Source: Glandiceps talaboti
Lineage: Eukaryota; Hemichordata; Enteropneusta; Spengelidae
Reading direction: 5' to 3'
DNA: 64,000 bases
Assembly (NCBI RefSeq): GCF_964340395.1
Contig: NC_135552.1
Location: forward strand, 23,700,681 to 23,764,680
In this document: piece after piece, positions 53,018-64,000 of the stretch
Position numbering within the stretch: position 1 is the first letter of the stretch
Layout: each line of letters opens with the position of its first letter
The notes under the pieces: model-generated
What the model saw: only the letters and a program-made list of their open reading frames with translations
Database searches by the model: none
What the model was told of the DNA's origin: nothing
Made by a program: the position numbers and the translations under genes

Positions 53018-54251
53018 TCTGCCATTCTGTCCGTTATGAAAAGCATAGAAATCTTGTGGGTTCTATTTTACAATCGAGCGATTAATTTTGAGAAAGGAAA
53101 GGGACAAGCTTCAAATTTACATTTCGTACATTTTTTATCATGAACACGGTCTACTATTTGACAAGTGAACAACGTAACCATCTGCGTAACGGAGATGAAA
53201 GCCTTCTACCCTTGTAAAGGTTCCGCCCCAATATGCAGGTTCGTGCGTGCGTGCGTGCGTGAGTGTGGGTGGGTGGGTGAAAGCTGTCCTAAGTCCAAGT
53301 ATATGTTACAACTAACAAATTGGTCATGTCTGTGTCGTTTTCACCCTTTAGCAGATGAAACACCTCAGATACGTCAATGTTTTGTTGGATTCGTATGTGT
53401 ACAATGTTATGGGGCGAGTTCGTGTTAGGAAGAAACTCTAAAAATAATCTTCTACCAAGTTATATTTTGTCGGTGTCAATTGTTTCACAAATACCAAACA
53501 CATATCTGAAATGATTGTGTATATGAATTGGGTCATTACAAGGTAAACAAGGTCAGTACATGACACAGCAACAATTCCACACACAACATAGATATTGTAT
53601 GAATGTGTGTGTCTCGGAAAGAGTCACATATTTTTGCCAAGTTTATGTCTGATAAAGCACGAGAGTTAATGTCATTGTACAGCCTCCTCAAAACTCCGGT
53701 TGAGTTTGGTCTATCATAAGAGGTACCCGAATACTACACGCTCAGAATTAGGATAAAGTTCTCATATGCATAATCAGGTGGTCGCAGTTTGAACCAATGA
53801 TGTTTACATATCTAAACATAGTGGGTGGAGGGTCTATGATCTAAAACACGTTATCATTCACGCTACAATACAAGCGTTGTGCGATAAAGAGTCAAGGCTA
53901 TATGTCTGGCCTCGGGTTACTCTAAAATACACACTTCATGACTTATCACTTCAATATCATAGATAAATTATCTGTCTATTGTAATATTCTTTTTCATAAA
54001 AACAAAGCTAAATATTTACATTTTGCACAAGTGTTTCTCTGATAACCAAAATCTGTCCATGTAGGACACCTAGCAATGAACCATCAGGACGGACCGGAGC
54101 TTCAATGACTTTTGGTTTACTAAATAAAAAGCAAATAAATATTTGTATTTTGAACAGGCGTTTTCTGAGCCATATTATTTCTTTCATAGAAATTTAAAAA
54201 GTACGACACAACATGATGGCAAATCACATTAATACACTTAAATTGATTAAC

Positions 54252-54400
54252 TGATTATCATCGTCATTATTATCATTATTACCATCATTATCATCATTAT
54301 CACCATTATTATCATCATTATCATTATTATCATGATCACCATTATTATCATTATCACCATTATCATCATCATTATCATTATCACCATATTATCATTAGCC
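54252..54400. repeat. (ATC/ATT)n trinucleotide tract
   Basis: Imperfect TCATTATTATCACCATTA-type repeat. The homologous place upstream of gene C is where a MITE is found instead. Confidence 0.9.
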
Positions 54401-54998
54401 TTTAATCTATGAGTGTCGACTTACACCCCTTTCCTCTCCTCCGTAGAATGGAATCATTAAAGTCGAAAAGCTTAGATTCTAGACTAGATTATCATTTGCT
54501 ATTAATAGATCAATCTAGAACAATATAGCAAGTCTGATTCAAACATCGAGGTCAAATAAGGTCAATCAATATAGGTGACAACGAGAACCAAGGTTGAAAC
54601 TATTGTAGAAGTTATAGGTACTAGAGGGATGAATATCGCCAATCCCTCACATTAACGCTAGTTACAGTTTGAATTCTAGTTAAATATGTTTATTACAATT
54701 GAAATAACCTGTATACTTTTACACCCGATTAATTGCTGATTGAAATTATGAAATCTAACAAGTTTGTATCCGTTAAAATATCTGTAGACTTTTACCAACT
54801 ATCTCAACCTTTCGAATATTAACCCACCATATTATTAGTAATCATTAACTTTATAAAGTTTCAGTCGATCGAGAAGGATACGTCACTGACACGGTTATTT
54901 ATCACTTTGTTAGCCCGTCAACATTTTATATTAACAAGTTTGTATCACTGATACTGGTCAGTTGTCGTACAAAAATCGTCTTGGCAGGAATTGGAAAC

Positions 54999-57939
54999 AT
55001 GCAACCATTTCTAGTTTTATGTCTGACCGTGCTTGCTTTCAAGCAAGTCTCTTCCAGGTCAAGTGGGGCTCCAACCCTTTCCTGCTCCAAGATGATTCCA
55101 CACCATGGAGATCGGCAGGGTCAAACTGGTACCCCGGTATTTGATGTAGAGACAAACGCAACTACATATGGATCAGACACAGAAATAACCGGTAGGTACT
55201 TCAGGAAGTTAGAATTGGAGACAAGGTACCCTTGTAACGGAATATGTCATGACGAAAATATTTGCATATAATTTAGTATCTATTTCCATTCCAAACTTGA
55301 AAGCCAAGTTAGATTTAATCTCGAGTTTTCTGATCGAAAATACGAAAGTTATCAGGCTACTGACGTTTTAATTCTTAAAAATATACCTGTTCTCGTTAAC
55401 AAGCTGCCAACGTTTCACCCCAGGGACTACATGCATTATAGTCAAAATGACATTTAAGATAACATATTCCTACAGGATCACGTTGTAAGTTTTGTCGTTT
55501 GGCACTTAAACCATCTTTACACAATAACTATTGTGTCAGTTTTAAAAAACCTTATGGTGGAGGGTGATGCTATAACTTAGGAAATAGAACAATAGCACAT
55601 ACATCATACATACAGACAAACATACTAAAAATGTAACAAAAGTTACACCAGCTGCGGCGGTTTTAACTCACTCTGTAAACCCTTATATTTTTGTTCATTA
55701 TTATATACCAGTTTTATAGGAAGCTTTCTTTTCTTCAAAAAATGGTTGATCTGATCATCACAATATGACTTATAGATTATTCCTCTTATACGTTAGGATT
55801 TACATGTGCCGGGATAAAATATCTTCAACAACATCCAAAATTAAAGCTGACCCAATAAATCGGCATTTCCACTGTCACCTACTTGCTTTTTTGTTTGTTT
55901 TGTTTTTAGTTTCTATAACGGGGAGTTCCTACGTCGGGTTTCTGCTCCAAGCACGCAGTATAGCATGTGGATGTGACACGCCGGTAGGTACATGGATCGA
56001 AGCACCAACCGCTACTAAAACAATAGACTGCGATGAAAATGATGACAGCATGACACACACTGACAGTGTGACGGACAAAGAACCAAACGTGTACAAATGG
56101 GTTGCTCCAGCTGAATCTGTGGGCGATATTGAATTCGTGTGAGTACATCTTATTTTATTTTGTATATACGGCTCAATATATTTTTACCCATCAATAAGCT
56201 TATAGACTCCCTCATTACTGTAACGAGTAAAAATTTACCCGAAATTTCCAAAAGTTCCTTATGCCGCTAAAGTTACATTAGATGCAGCTGGAACGCTTTT
56301 TTAAAAACTGTTTTGTTAGATACATGTATAATGTCTTATAATCATGATAATGCACACTCTGAATAGTATTGGATATCTTGTGGGTAAATGTATTTATACA
56401 ACTGTACACATAATATCAAATCAAATTCGGATCCAAAAATCAGCACCCCCAATATGCGATCGCGATTTCAACCCGTTGCTCTACTACTTGTGACTCGAAC
56501 ACAATCGACCACTAATTAACATGTACAATGTCTAATTATAATTATCGCATATATTAGTTGTGACGGAATATTTGACTAAGTTTGCGTGGGCATTCGCAGT
56601 CCCTAATATAACAGGATGATATAATACAACTTTAAATGTAAATATTTGTCCTGTGTGCGACATTAAAATGGCAGATGAAATACATTTTCTACCTATAACT
56701 GGGGGTAAATTTTGAACTACAGAGAGACTTCTAGATCATCTAAATAGCTCCCTTAATACACTACCAGACAGAGAAAAATATGTCACCTTATGAGTTGTAA
56801 AGACATTAATATCATTAGGCATTTCTGATCTTGCTATATACATTCATAACTGCTTTCGATGAAGTTAGCAAAGTTTTGAGCTACCTCAATATATTTGTTA
56901 TACTCTTCTATGATGCATAGGGTTGACCTTGGCATGGTTGACCTTGGCATGGTCATATACACGATATCTGTCTTTCTTTTCTCTCTGACTTTGTCTGTCA
57001 GTAATTGTGTGTACGCCTTCTTTGCTATTTACTTAGCTACTTACTTGTTGGTGTGTTAAGTCGATACCGCGAGCTCTGAGAGGGCAATATTTCAACAAAG
57101 TTATCATTTCTATTACTATGTGTAATACATTTATATATTCCCAATGTCGATGGTAACTCTCTTCGTTTGTAATTATTCCCTCGAGACACAATTTTTATCC
57201 GTTATCTTATTGTTTGCGCAAGAAATTTAACAATCATGTTATTTTTAACAATAAATTAAATAACCCCTTGACACTTTCTTATTTTTAATTTCATGATCTC
57301 TGTCAGATGGATAACATTCATTAGGTATGCAGGACTAATTCAAGTGTATAAATTCCATGTAAATGATAAACAGTAATGATTGAGTTCTTTTACTTATAAA
57401 AGAATAATATTTTAATCAATCTAGGGCTACTGTACTCGAATCCTTTGACACATTCTGGATCAAATTAAAGTCAGGAGTTATCACTGGTTCTGGAGAGAGT
57501 GTTTGCTGTACTTGTGAAGAATGTGACGTTAAAGGCGGTAAGTGTTTGACAACTGTTATTGCCACATGTGTCAAAGGTCACTGTCCACAGTGACGTCATG
57601 CAATTAAGAAATATATAGTATATATATATGTTAAAAATGAACATGTGGGGATGATCATGACGATGATGAATATAGAAAATAGGACTTGAATATTTTATGT
57701 ACTAAGTCACAGTACCATTTGCTTTGTTAAACACTAAAGACAAAGGCATGTGTATGTCTGTATGTATGTATGTATGTATGTATGTATGTATGTATGTATG
57801 TATGTATGTATGTATGTACGTGCGTATGTGTGTGTATCTATGTCTGTCTGCATTTTTTAGATATCTGTTGACATTGGATTTGTTGATTGATTGATTGATT
57901 GACTGACTGACTGACTGACTGACTGACTGACTGACTGAC

Positions 57940-57997
<58 letters not shown>

Positions 57998-58140
57998 CCT
58001 CCCTATAATCTGCCCACTAACGATGTTTCTTATCCCATCATATATTGTCTTCTATAGATGCTGGTAAATTTCTATCCATCAACGCTGCTGCTCTATTGTT
58101 GTCTATTACTGCTTTCTTCTATTACTGGATGAAATACTAG
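54999..58140 (+). CDS. Reeler-domain membrane protein B (4 exons)
   Basis: Exons 54999-55191, 55910-56138, 57425-57537 and 58058-58140 give 205 residues. Exon 2 (229 bp) and exon 4 (83 bp) equal those of gene A in length, and all intron phases agree. A signal peptide ([20 protein letters not shown]) precedes the Reeler domain: [61 protein letters not shown] cysteine cluster (CCTCEEC) and a C-terminal hydrophobic helix ([20 protein letters not shown]) with a short KY end follow. The segment [11 protein letters not shown] is identical in A and B, although the domain generally varies here. It is probably a cell-surface protein of unknown role. The ATG at 54999 aligns with the third gene's start. 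Confidence 0.88.
57756..57833. repeat. (TATG)n in Reeler B intron 3
   Basis: About 78 bp of TATG units inside the last intron of gene B. Confidence 0.94.
57880..57998. repeat. (GATT)n/(GACT)n in Reeler B intron 3
   Basis: GATT units, a central block of GACT units, then GATT again: one base of the unit changed as a block. Confidence 0.95.
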
Positions 58141-58672
58141 TGTAGAGATATAATTATATCAATTGATAGAGGTTGGCAGAAATATGAAGAATGTATCAAA
58201 TGAAAGAATGTCGTGCTGATCTGGTAGCGTGATACCTCGAACAAACATTCACCGGATAAAAAAGGACTGTGTCTTGACATGAATGTTTTAAATACTAAAA
58301 CAAAATGTGATTTTTTTCACATCGTAATAATGATTATTAGATCGACGCAGACAAACTGTTAAGAATCTTGAATATTGACTGGAACCTTGCTAGCATTGAC
58401 CGAGGACCTTGAGTCACCGAGGAGAGGATATGTATACCAATTTGAAGTTTGAACAACTACATTTTTTTCTTATTATACTCTATGTAAACAGGGTTAATCA
58501 TTTCATATGTTTTGTAATACATTGTATTTTCTCTTTAAACTGCTTGTTCGTAATAACCCGTATAAATCATCAGATGAACAATTTTGGTAATTTTTTTTCT
58601 CAGTTTTTGGGTAATCTTGTTCTGAGTAATTGTACCTTTTTTGTGTGTAATGGGCTGAGGCTGAGCACGTGA

Positions 58673-58678
58673 AATAAA
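58673..58678 (+). terminator. Polyadenylation signal of Reeler B
   Basis: AATAAA, 533 bases after the stop codon. Confidence 0.45.
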
Positions 58679-59059
58679 TTACTGTTTCTGTATATATATT
58701 GATATCTTAAATTACCAACACGACTTTAACTGACCAGACTGTAGCCATTCGCTGTATTGATTTAGCTTGGATAAATCACATTATCTTAAACACATGCTAT
58801 ATTCTGAGAAAGTTATATTTTGAAGTCAATACATGCACGAATTGTAAATACGGCAGGCTAGAGCCTTGGGCCAATACATAAACTGATTGACGATGGCCTC
58901 GGATCTGCTTGAACACATTTGATGCAAAGTTTGTGTGATGTGAACTCATGAAATGACTGTCCAGAACCAAAATCAAAATACCTTATTTCCTAGAGTGGTG
59001 TCCCCTTGTAAGGGTTAGGTTGATTCTCCGTTTGTTGTCCGTTGTATGTTGGCCATAAA

Positions 59060-60230
59060 CATTTTCTATTTCCACCTTCTTCTCTGAACCCGGCTATATG
59101 ACTGCTTTGATATTAGATGTTCATGTTCTTTTTTTTTCCCTTTTTTTTTGGGGGGGGGGGGTATTTAGATATATTCATGCCACATGTTGATATGAGTCTT
59201 TTTTTTGTATATTTGATCGGCTTCTTCGAAAAACCAGTGGTTGAATTGCTTTGATATTTGGTATACATGTGGCTTGGGAGTTTATTCAGATTTGTTCATG
59301 CCAAGTTTATATGGTCTGTTTTCCATATTTAGCAGATTATTGGGTATCTTTCGTCAAAAATTATACTTTTTACTTCTTCTGCAAAACCAGTTGTGCGATT
59401 GCTTCGATATTTGGTGAGCATGTGACTTGGGGGATCAAAGTTCTTCGTGCTTCCTTAGCTTTTAATGTCTGCAGGAAACAACTCATACGAAACAATATCT
59501 GAATTTTTCATCGCACCATCCTCTATATCAAAAACGTCGCATTTTACGAATCCTGAAGCATAGATGTGATACCATCGTTACAAGGGAGGAGGACAAGATA
59601 CTGGAACTAGAGGAACTAGACAATGCGTTATCGGTGTGTGGCTACCCAAAGTGGGAATTAAAACAACACACTCATAAGGAAAATCCAAACATAAGAAACA
59701 ACTGAGACCCACCATGTAAAGACGTAACAAGTGTATGGTCAAGCTACAATATACAAAAGGTATCTCCGAGAAACTGTGTCGGGTCTGCAGGATGGTAAGC
59801 ACAACATCTGAGTGGTATTCAAACCATATACCACTTGACACTACGACGCACTTCAGATACACCCCACATCACATGATCTCCCGTGGAAGGTCAGGGGAGG
59901 CTATCAATATCAGACGCAACAATCCCAAGTTCAACAGAGACGGGGGCATCGAACTACCTAACATCTACAATCGGCCAATCATACCGCCACGTCAGCTGTA
60001 ACTATTTGTTGAATTTGTCATGCTAATGAGGATCGTTGACTCGATCAAAACCTCAATGCTAAAAGACTTTGATCTTCATCTGTGTTATAACCCTTGTAAA
60101 TCATTTGATCTACCAAGTTGATGAATATTTTTGGCCATTTTTCATGCCATGGTGATATTTTGATTTGATTATTTGATATTTTCGATTGCTCTTCTAAAAC
60201 CGGTGGTCGGATTGCTTTAAGGGAGCCTTC
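59060..60230. repeat. Degenerate repeat units split by a Penelope fragment
   Basis: Units containing CTTCTKCRAAAACCAGTKGT, GATTGCTTYGATATTTGG, CATGTGRCTTGGG and TTCATGCC recur at about 59065-59200, 59218-59335, 59380-59450 and 60115-60225. The last is separated from the others by 59547-60001, as if the Penelope-like element had inserted between units. Confidence 0.5.
59547..60001 (+). mobile_element. Penelope-like retroelement fragment, decayed
   Basis: The plus strand encodes RILKHRCDTIVTREEDKILE followed by ALSVCGYPKW, matching the end of Penelope-like reverse transcriptases. In another frame it encodes VKLQYTKGISEKLCRVCRM, the linker, and then GEAINIRRNNPKFNRDGGIE-type sequence, the C-terminal part of the GIY-YIG endonuclease region. 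The GIY-YIG core itself is missing. Frame changes and the 5' truncation show a dead copy. Confidence 0.7.
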
Positions 60231-61133
60231 AGTAATTACAAGGGAGAGGGCCTGGTTAATTGGGGGATGGGTCACTTTTTACAAATCGGTCCTCGGAGGC
60301 AGGTCATATTTTAGAAATCATATCATAACATATCCGTGAAATGCAGTGAATTAACTGTTAGAAGAGAGGAATGGGTCTCACATTAGTGAAGTGAGAACAA
60401 CGTGGCAAGATACTGGTGATAATGTGGTGGAGTGGAGGTGTTGACCTCAGACCTGAGGTTGTCAGTTGTATGCTCATCTAAGTCTTTGGGAGTTCTAGCC
60501 TTCAGCTCAACCAATTACATCCAAATGCACGCAGGTATTGATTTTATACAAACACAAACTCACTGTGGTGGTAATAGTGGGAAACAACAAATGCCTTTAA
60601 ACTATAAATGTGGTGGGATCTTAAAAGAGAAAAATTCCCGGTCTCAGGGAAACGTTTTAGATCCTTTAAATGTAAGACAAACCGGTTCTTACACAGTTTC
60701 TTTCCAAAAGCAGTTCAAAACTGTCGCATTTGAATGTAGCGTTTTAAGATTTTATTTTTATGTCGTAATACTGCATTTTTTACCAGTCGTTTGTGATTAT
60801 ATGGTGTTTTTGTAGTGTCTTTTTTGTATTTGAGTGTTTTTAGCAACGCCAAGGCACATTCCTCTCGATTCTATCGATTGGCAATAAAGAATATTATTAT
60901 AATTCGTACCCAGGACCTCCTGACTACTAATCTTGAGCTCTAACAACTACGCCACGGGGGGGGGGGGTGTTAGCAATATATTTTCATTGAAGAATATGAC
61001 CAGGAGAGGGTGATATTTTAGAGAAAGGAAATTGAGGGAGTGTCCCTTTTTAGCACAACGGACTTGGGGTAGGGTCACATTTTATGCCGCAGACCAGGCT
61101 TGACCCCCCCCCTTGTAATTACTGAAGGCGCCC
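60221..61133. mobile_element. Harbinger-like non-autonomous element, 913 bp
   Basis: The ends are GGGAGCCTTCAGTAATTACA and, inverted, GGGCGCCTTCAGTAATTACA. TAA lies directly outside each (60218-60220 and 61134-61136). It contains SINE-like sequence at about 60478-60580 and a tRNA-like segment at 60900-60957, so other elements inserted into it or were captured. No transposase frame. Confidence 0.78.
60900..60957 (-). repeat. tRNA-derived SINE head
   Basis: On the minus strand the segment reads GTGGCGTAGTTGTTAGAGC (A-box-like) and then GTCCTGGGTACGAATT (B-box-like) at the correct spacing for a tRNA-derived RNA polymerase III promoter. It is not a functional tRNA: acceptor stem and 3' end are absent. 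A CAATAAAGAATATTATTATA segment next to it (about 60882-60901) looks like a retroelement 3' tail. Confidence 0.5.
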
Positions 61134-62413
61134 TAATATCTGATATGGGTCATTTTCTATTGTTGACATATTTTGTTAAAAATTTGGCTGTTAAAAAATC
61201 AATTATTTTACTACAATGAACAACGACCATAGTGCTAATAGTAGCGAACAATTTTTACCACTCATGAAATGAAGAAATAATTAATGTGTGTAGAAACAAA
61301 AATCCATGGTTTTGTCCGTAAGGGAGGCATTCAGTTTACATATAGTGAAATGTGTTGATGATGCAGCAACCAATGTGTGTGAAAGAAACCTAGATGTTGA
61401 AATGACAGTAACATACATGAATTGTTCCCTTGCCTAGTTTTAGCACGTGGTTTCTGTACAACATGTATTGTTTAGTTTGTCGTGAACTGATCAATATCAC
61501 GAGGGTAATTGTGTACAATAATTGTATTGACACTCATTTCCAAATGACGGGAAAAGTTACCTGGTGCAAATTTTCAAGTTAGTACACACGCACATCTCTT
61601 TTGTACGAATTATTCTCGAGGGTGTCTTCTCCGTTTTGTTTTACAGTCCTACGATTAGAGTGGGTTTGAGAAATTGACCGTTGTCTTCATGTAAAGTTTT
61701 ATCACATTCTTGAACACCGGATATACCAAAAAGGGGTTTCTCCTAATATTTCAGTAATACAACATTATACTCGACTCTTCTCTTCAACTCCTATCATGCC
61801 GCCTTCTGTCTGTTCAAAACACATGATAGAAAAGTGTGTGTGCAATCTTTTTTTTTCAATCTCTGGAAACAGAATTAGGATAATATTGGTATTTATATAT
61901 CATACTTCTTCCAAATAGTATTCTGTTAGGCGTTTATACCCAATCTGTCATTTGACATTTGAACAACGTCACTACATATATACTGAATGCCATGGATGTA
62001 ACGGACTTCTACCCTTGTGAAGGGGTCCTCCCAAAAGGCCAGTTCATGTGACTAGATAAGATCAGATTAATGACCGGTCAGATATTAAGTATATATTATG
62101 GGATGGGACTGAATTTATCAGAGATTAAAGCAATGTTTTGGGATAAAAAACTCTTAACTTTCACATGTACACAGAAAAAAAAGGTTGGCATGCTCGTCGA
62201 AGTGGAAAGTCGAAATAGTAGACTTTTACCTAATGTAGCAAATTTGTGACAGACAGCCCAAACACACTTTTCATCACCTAAACACTATCACCAACATTTG
62301 CTATCATCATATTAAACCACCACAAACAACATTATCGCCAGTATCACCACTATCACTACCACCATCACCAACCAAAACAATACCATCCCCAATAATGTAA
62401 TCAACACCACTAA

Positions 62414-62464
<51 letters not shown>
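62414..62464. repeat. (ATC)n trinucleotide repeat
   Basis: About 17 pure ATC units. The poly-Met frame on the minus strand is an artefact. Confidence 0.96.
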
Positions 62465-62469
<5 letters not shown>

Positions 62470-63116
62470 CCACTGTATGTGTCACTATATGTGTTGTTCT
62501 CATTTTCATCAGAAGAAGGATGACGTAGATTTTCTAGTTGACGGATTTAACATGTCTACCATGGACTTGGTATAAGTTTCGACATTTCTTGATAAATTTG
62601 AGATCGAGAAAAAGCTCGAAATTAATCTCGATATTTTATGTGAATACTTCATAAAAGCATGTTGAACTGTGACTCTAATCCGTTAATAGTATGTTAGGTT
62701 AAAAGACTAATGACTTCAGGTCTGCAAATCAAGTGTCGTTATTGTATTTTGGATGACGCGTACGGAATACACAAAAATAGGGTAAAGTTCTCATGTACAT
62801 ATTCAAATGTCCATACTTTGAACCAATTATTTTTACATACTGATATGTATTGTCTTTCACTTGACAATTGAAGTATTTAGTGATAAAGAGTCAAGGCTAA
62901 ATGTTTTACTTTGGGTTACTTCACCCCCTGTGTATTGAATACATATCACATCAATATCATCGATAAATCAACTCTAATCGATCACAAACGTTATCTATCG
63001 TGGAACGTATTTTGAATACCGGTTTTCTGAACAATATTATTTGTGTTTCATAGCGATGAAACAAAGTGCGACACAACAACATGATGATAGATCACTTTGG
63101 TAATCTTAGGAGTTAA

Positions 63117-63533
63117 AGGGCGAGATCAGTAGTTAAATGTAGGATAAAAAAACTAAATTCTTATACTTAGGTCTCAGACTCCCCCCCCCCCACTCCCATC
63201 CTATTGACCAAAATTGAAAATTGCTTCAAACTGCACAATTAATTTCAAATCAGGATATAGCAGTATGTATATATAGCCAGTTTGTAGTTAGTAAAGAATA
63301 GTTCTTTTGTTGACACTTTACTTTATTTTAGTGTCATGTATTTACTACAGCAACATTCTTCCATTCTCAAGTGGACGTTGTTTGAAAAGAAATATTTGTA
63401 TTTAGGGGTACAAAACATCCATTAAAAGTAAAATCGATTTTGTGGGATGAGAACTAAAATGGCTCAAAACCCCCCACCCCCCAAGTAAAATAATTTGGTT
63501 GTTTATCCTACATTGAACTACTGATCTCGCCCC
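63117..63533. mobile_element. Harbinger-like MITE copy 2
   Basis: A 417-bp element with ends AGGGCGAGATCAGTAG and, inverted, GGGGCGAGATCAGTAG, flanked by TAA (63114-63116 and 63534-63536). It is the reverse-oriented relative of 26776-27175. It sits in the Reeler C upstream region at a place where the homologous Reeler B upstream region has no such element. Confidence 0.82.
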
Positions 63534-63982
63534 TAATTATTATGTGTTATTAATAGATCGACCTGTTTAGAACGATAAAACCAGTCTGGTTCAAACAACG
63601 AGTTCAAAAAGATATGAATCAAATTTAGTTTGTAACGAGAATCAAGGTTGAAACTATTTTAAAAGGGATAAAGACCCCAACCCCTCACATTAACGTTAGG
63701 TGCAGTTTATATTCTCGCTATACATATTAAATACAATTGAAATGAAATACAACCTGTATACTTTTACACCGCATTTAGTACTGATTGAAATGAGATATAC
63801 CAACAAGTTCGTATTCCTTCAAATATCTGTAGACTGTTGCCCACCATCTCAACCTTTCGAATATTAAATAAACCACCATATGATCAGTAATTATTAACTT
63901 TACAAGATTTAAATAGAGGGATACATCACTGACTCTGGTTAGTTGTCTTAAAACCATCATCTTGACGACGGGGATTGAAAAC

Positions 63983-64000
63983 ATGCAGCGATTCCTTGTT
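63983..64000 (+). CDS. Reeler-domain gene C, 5' end only
   Basis: The last 18 bases encode MQRFLV, aligning with MQPFLV at the start of Reeler B. The preceding 2 kb is homologous to the upstream region of gene B, with the same ordered blocks, so this is the start of a third tandem Reeler gene cut by the window edge. Its start lies 8,984 bases after that of gene B. Confidence 0.75.

Larger units (their letters stand above)
51569..54998. other. Region between Reeler genes A and B
   Basis: About 3.4 kb. It holds the polyadenylation signal of gene A (51845), a (TTTG)n tract at 51760-51834, a CATA/CGTG/TGCA block at 52604-53017 and an ATC/ATT tract at about 54252-54400. From about 53160 it is homologous to 61950-63982 upstream of gene C. 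No exon was seen. Confidence 0.6.
58141..63982. other. Region between Reeler genes B and C
   Basis: About 5.8 kb with no functional gene seen. It holds gene B's polyadenylation signal (58673), a degenerate repeat around 59060-60230, a Penelope-like fragment (59547-60001), a 913-bp Harbinger-like element (60221-61133) with SINE-like pieces inside, an (ATC)n tract (62414-62464) and a MITE (63117-63533). From about 61950 it is homologous to 53160-54998. Confidence 0.6.

Noticed and set aside
58409-58672. 87-residue frame after Reeler B
   Set aside because: It lies in the probable 3' UTR before the polyadenylation signal, with low-complexity hydrophobic content typical of AT-rich sequence.
60432-60815. 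127-residue frame
   Set aside because: It lies within a Harbinger-like element and overlaps SINE-like sequence, with no recognisable domain.
60900-60957. Functional tRNA gene
   Set aside because: A- and B-box-like segments are present, but there is no acceptor stem pairing or proper 3' end. It is better explained as a SINE head.
62312-62509. Poly-Met hydrophobic frame
   Set aside because: Translation of the (ATC)n tract.

Overview
This is a 64-kb piece of an animal nuclear genome. The genes have spliceosomal introns with GT..AG ends. The histone genes carry metazoan 3' stem-loops. The window is full of di- and tetranucleotide arrays and short inverted-repeat transposons. The gene content (divergent H2B/H2A pairs, intronless TRIM-NHL genes, small secreted C-type lectins, single-Reeler proteins and an animal DUF4239 gene) suggests a marine invertebrate. 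The histone sequences look most like those of invertebrate deuterostomes, so a hemichordate or lancelet is my best guess, with low confidence.

Layout. (1) 1-5.84 kb: a tandem duplication with a period of about 4.03 kb. Each copy holds a divergent H2B(-)/H2A(+) pair sharing one promoter region. Copy 1 also carries a 1,065-bp hAT-like insertion that copy 2 lacks. (2) 5.84-7.9 kb: intergenic DNA with a 426-bp foldback element. (3) 7.9-14.9 kb: two head-to-head TRIM-NHL genes (RING, two B-boxes, coiled coil, filamin-type domain, NHL propeller). The left one has a frameshift. (4) 14.9-20.2 kb: no gene seen. (5) 20.2-29.35 kb: two paralogous minus-strand C-type lectin genes, each with three exons in matching phases and with large microsatellites in the introns. 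The second has a piece of a non-LTR retrotransposon in intron 1. (6) 29.4-35.6 kb: mostly non-coding, with one possible minus-strand terminal exon and a 266-bp TIR element. (7) 35.6-37.3 kb: a two-exon gene for a small acidic type I membrane protein. (8) 39.7-47.0 kb: an eight-exon gene for a DUF4239 (bestrophin-like) membrane protein of about 343 residues, assembled here from its exons. (9) 49.7-64.0 kb: a tandem array of Reeler-domain genes. Two are complete (four exons each, identical phases) and a third starts 18 bases before the window ends.

How the genes relate. The window is a set of small local gene families (histones, TRIM-NHL, lectins, Reeler), each made by tandem or inverted duplication. 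The TRIM-NHL, lectin and Reeler families are often linked to innate immunity or recognition in invertebrates. That functional link is inferred from family knowledge and not shown by this sequence. The DUF4239 gene and the small membrane protein have no assignable function.

Mobile DNA is mostly non-autonomous. Five elements with paired ends are flanked by a 3-bp TAA or TTA repeat (PIF/Harbinger-like). There are also hAT-like, long-TIR and foldback elements, a decayed Penelope-like element, a LINE 3' fragment and SINE-like pieces. All splice sites were placed by eye from GT/AG consensus, reading phase and paralogue comparison. No transcript data were available.
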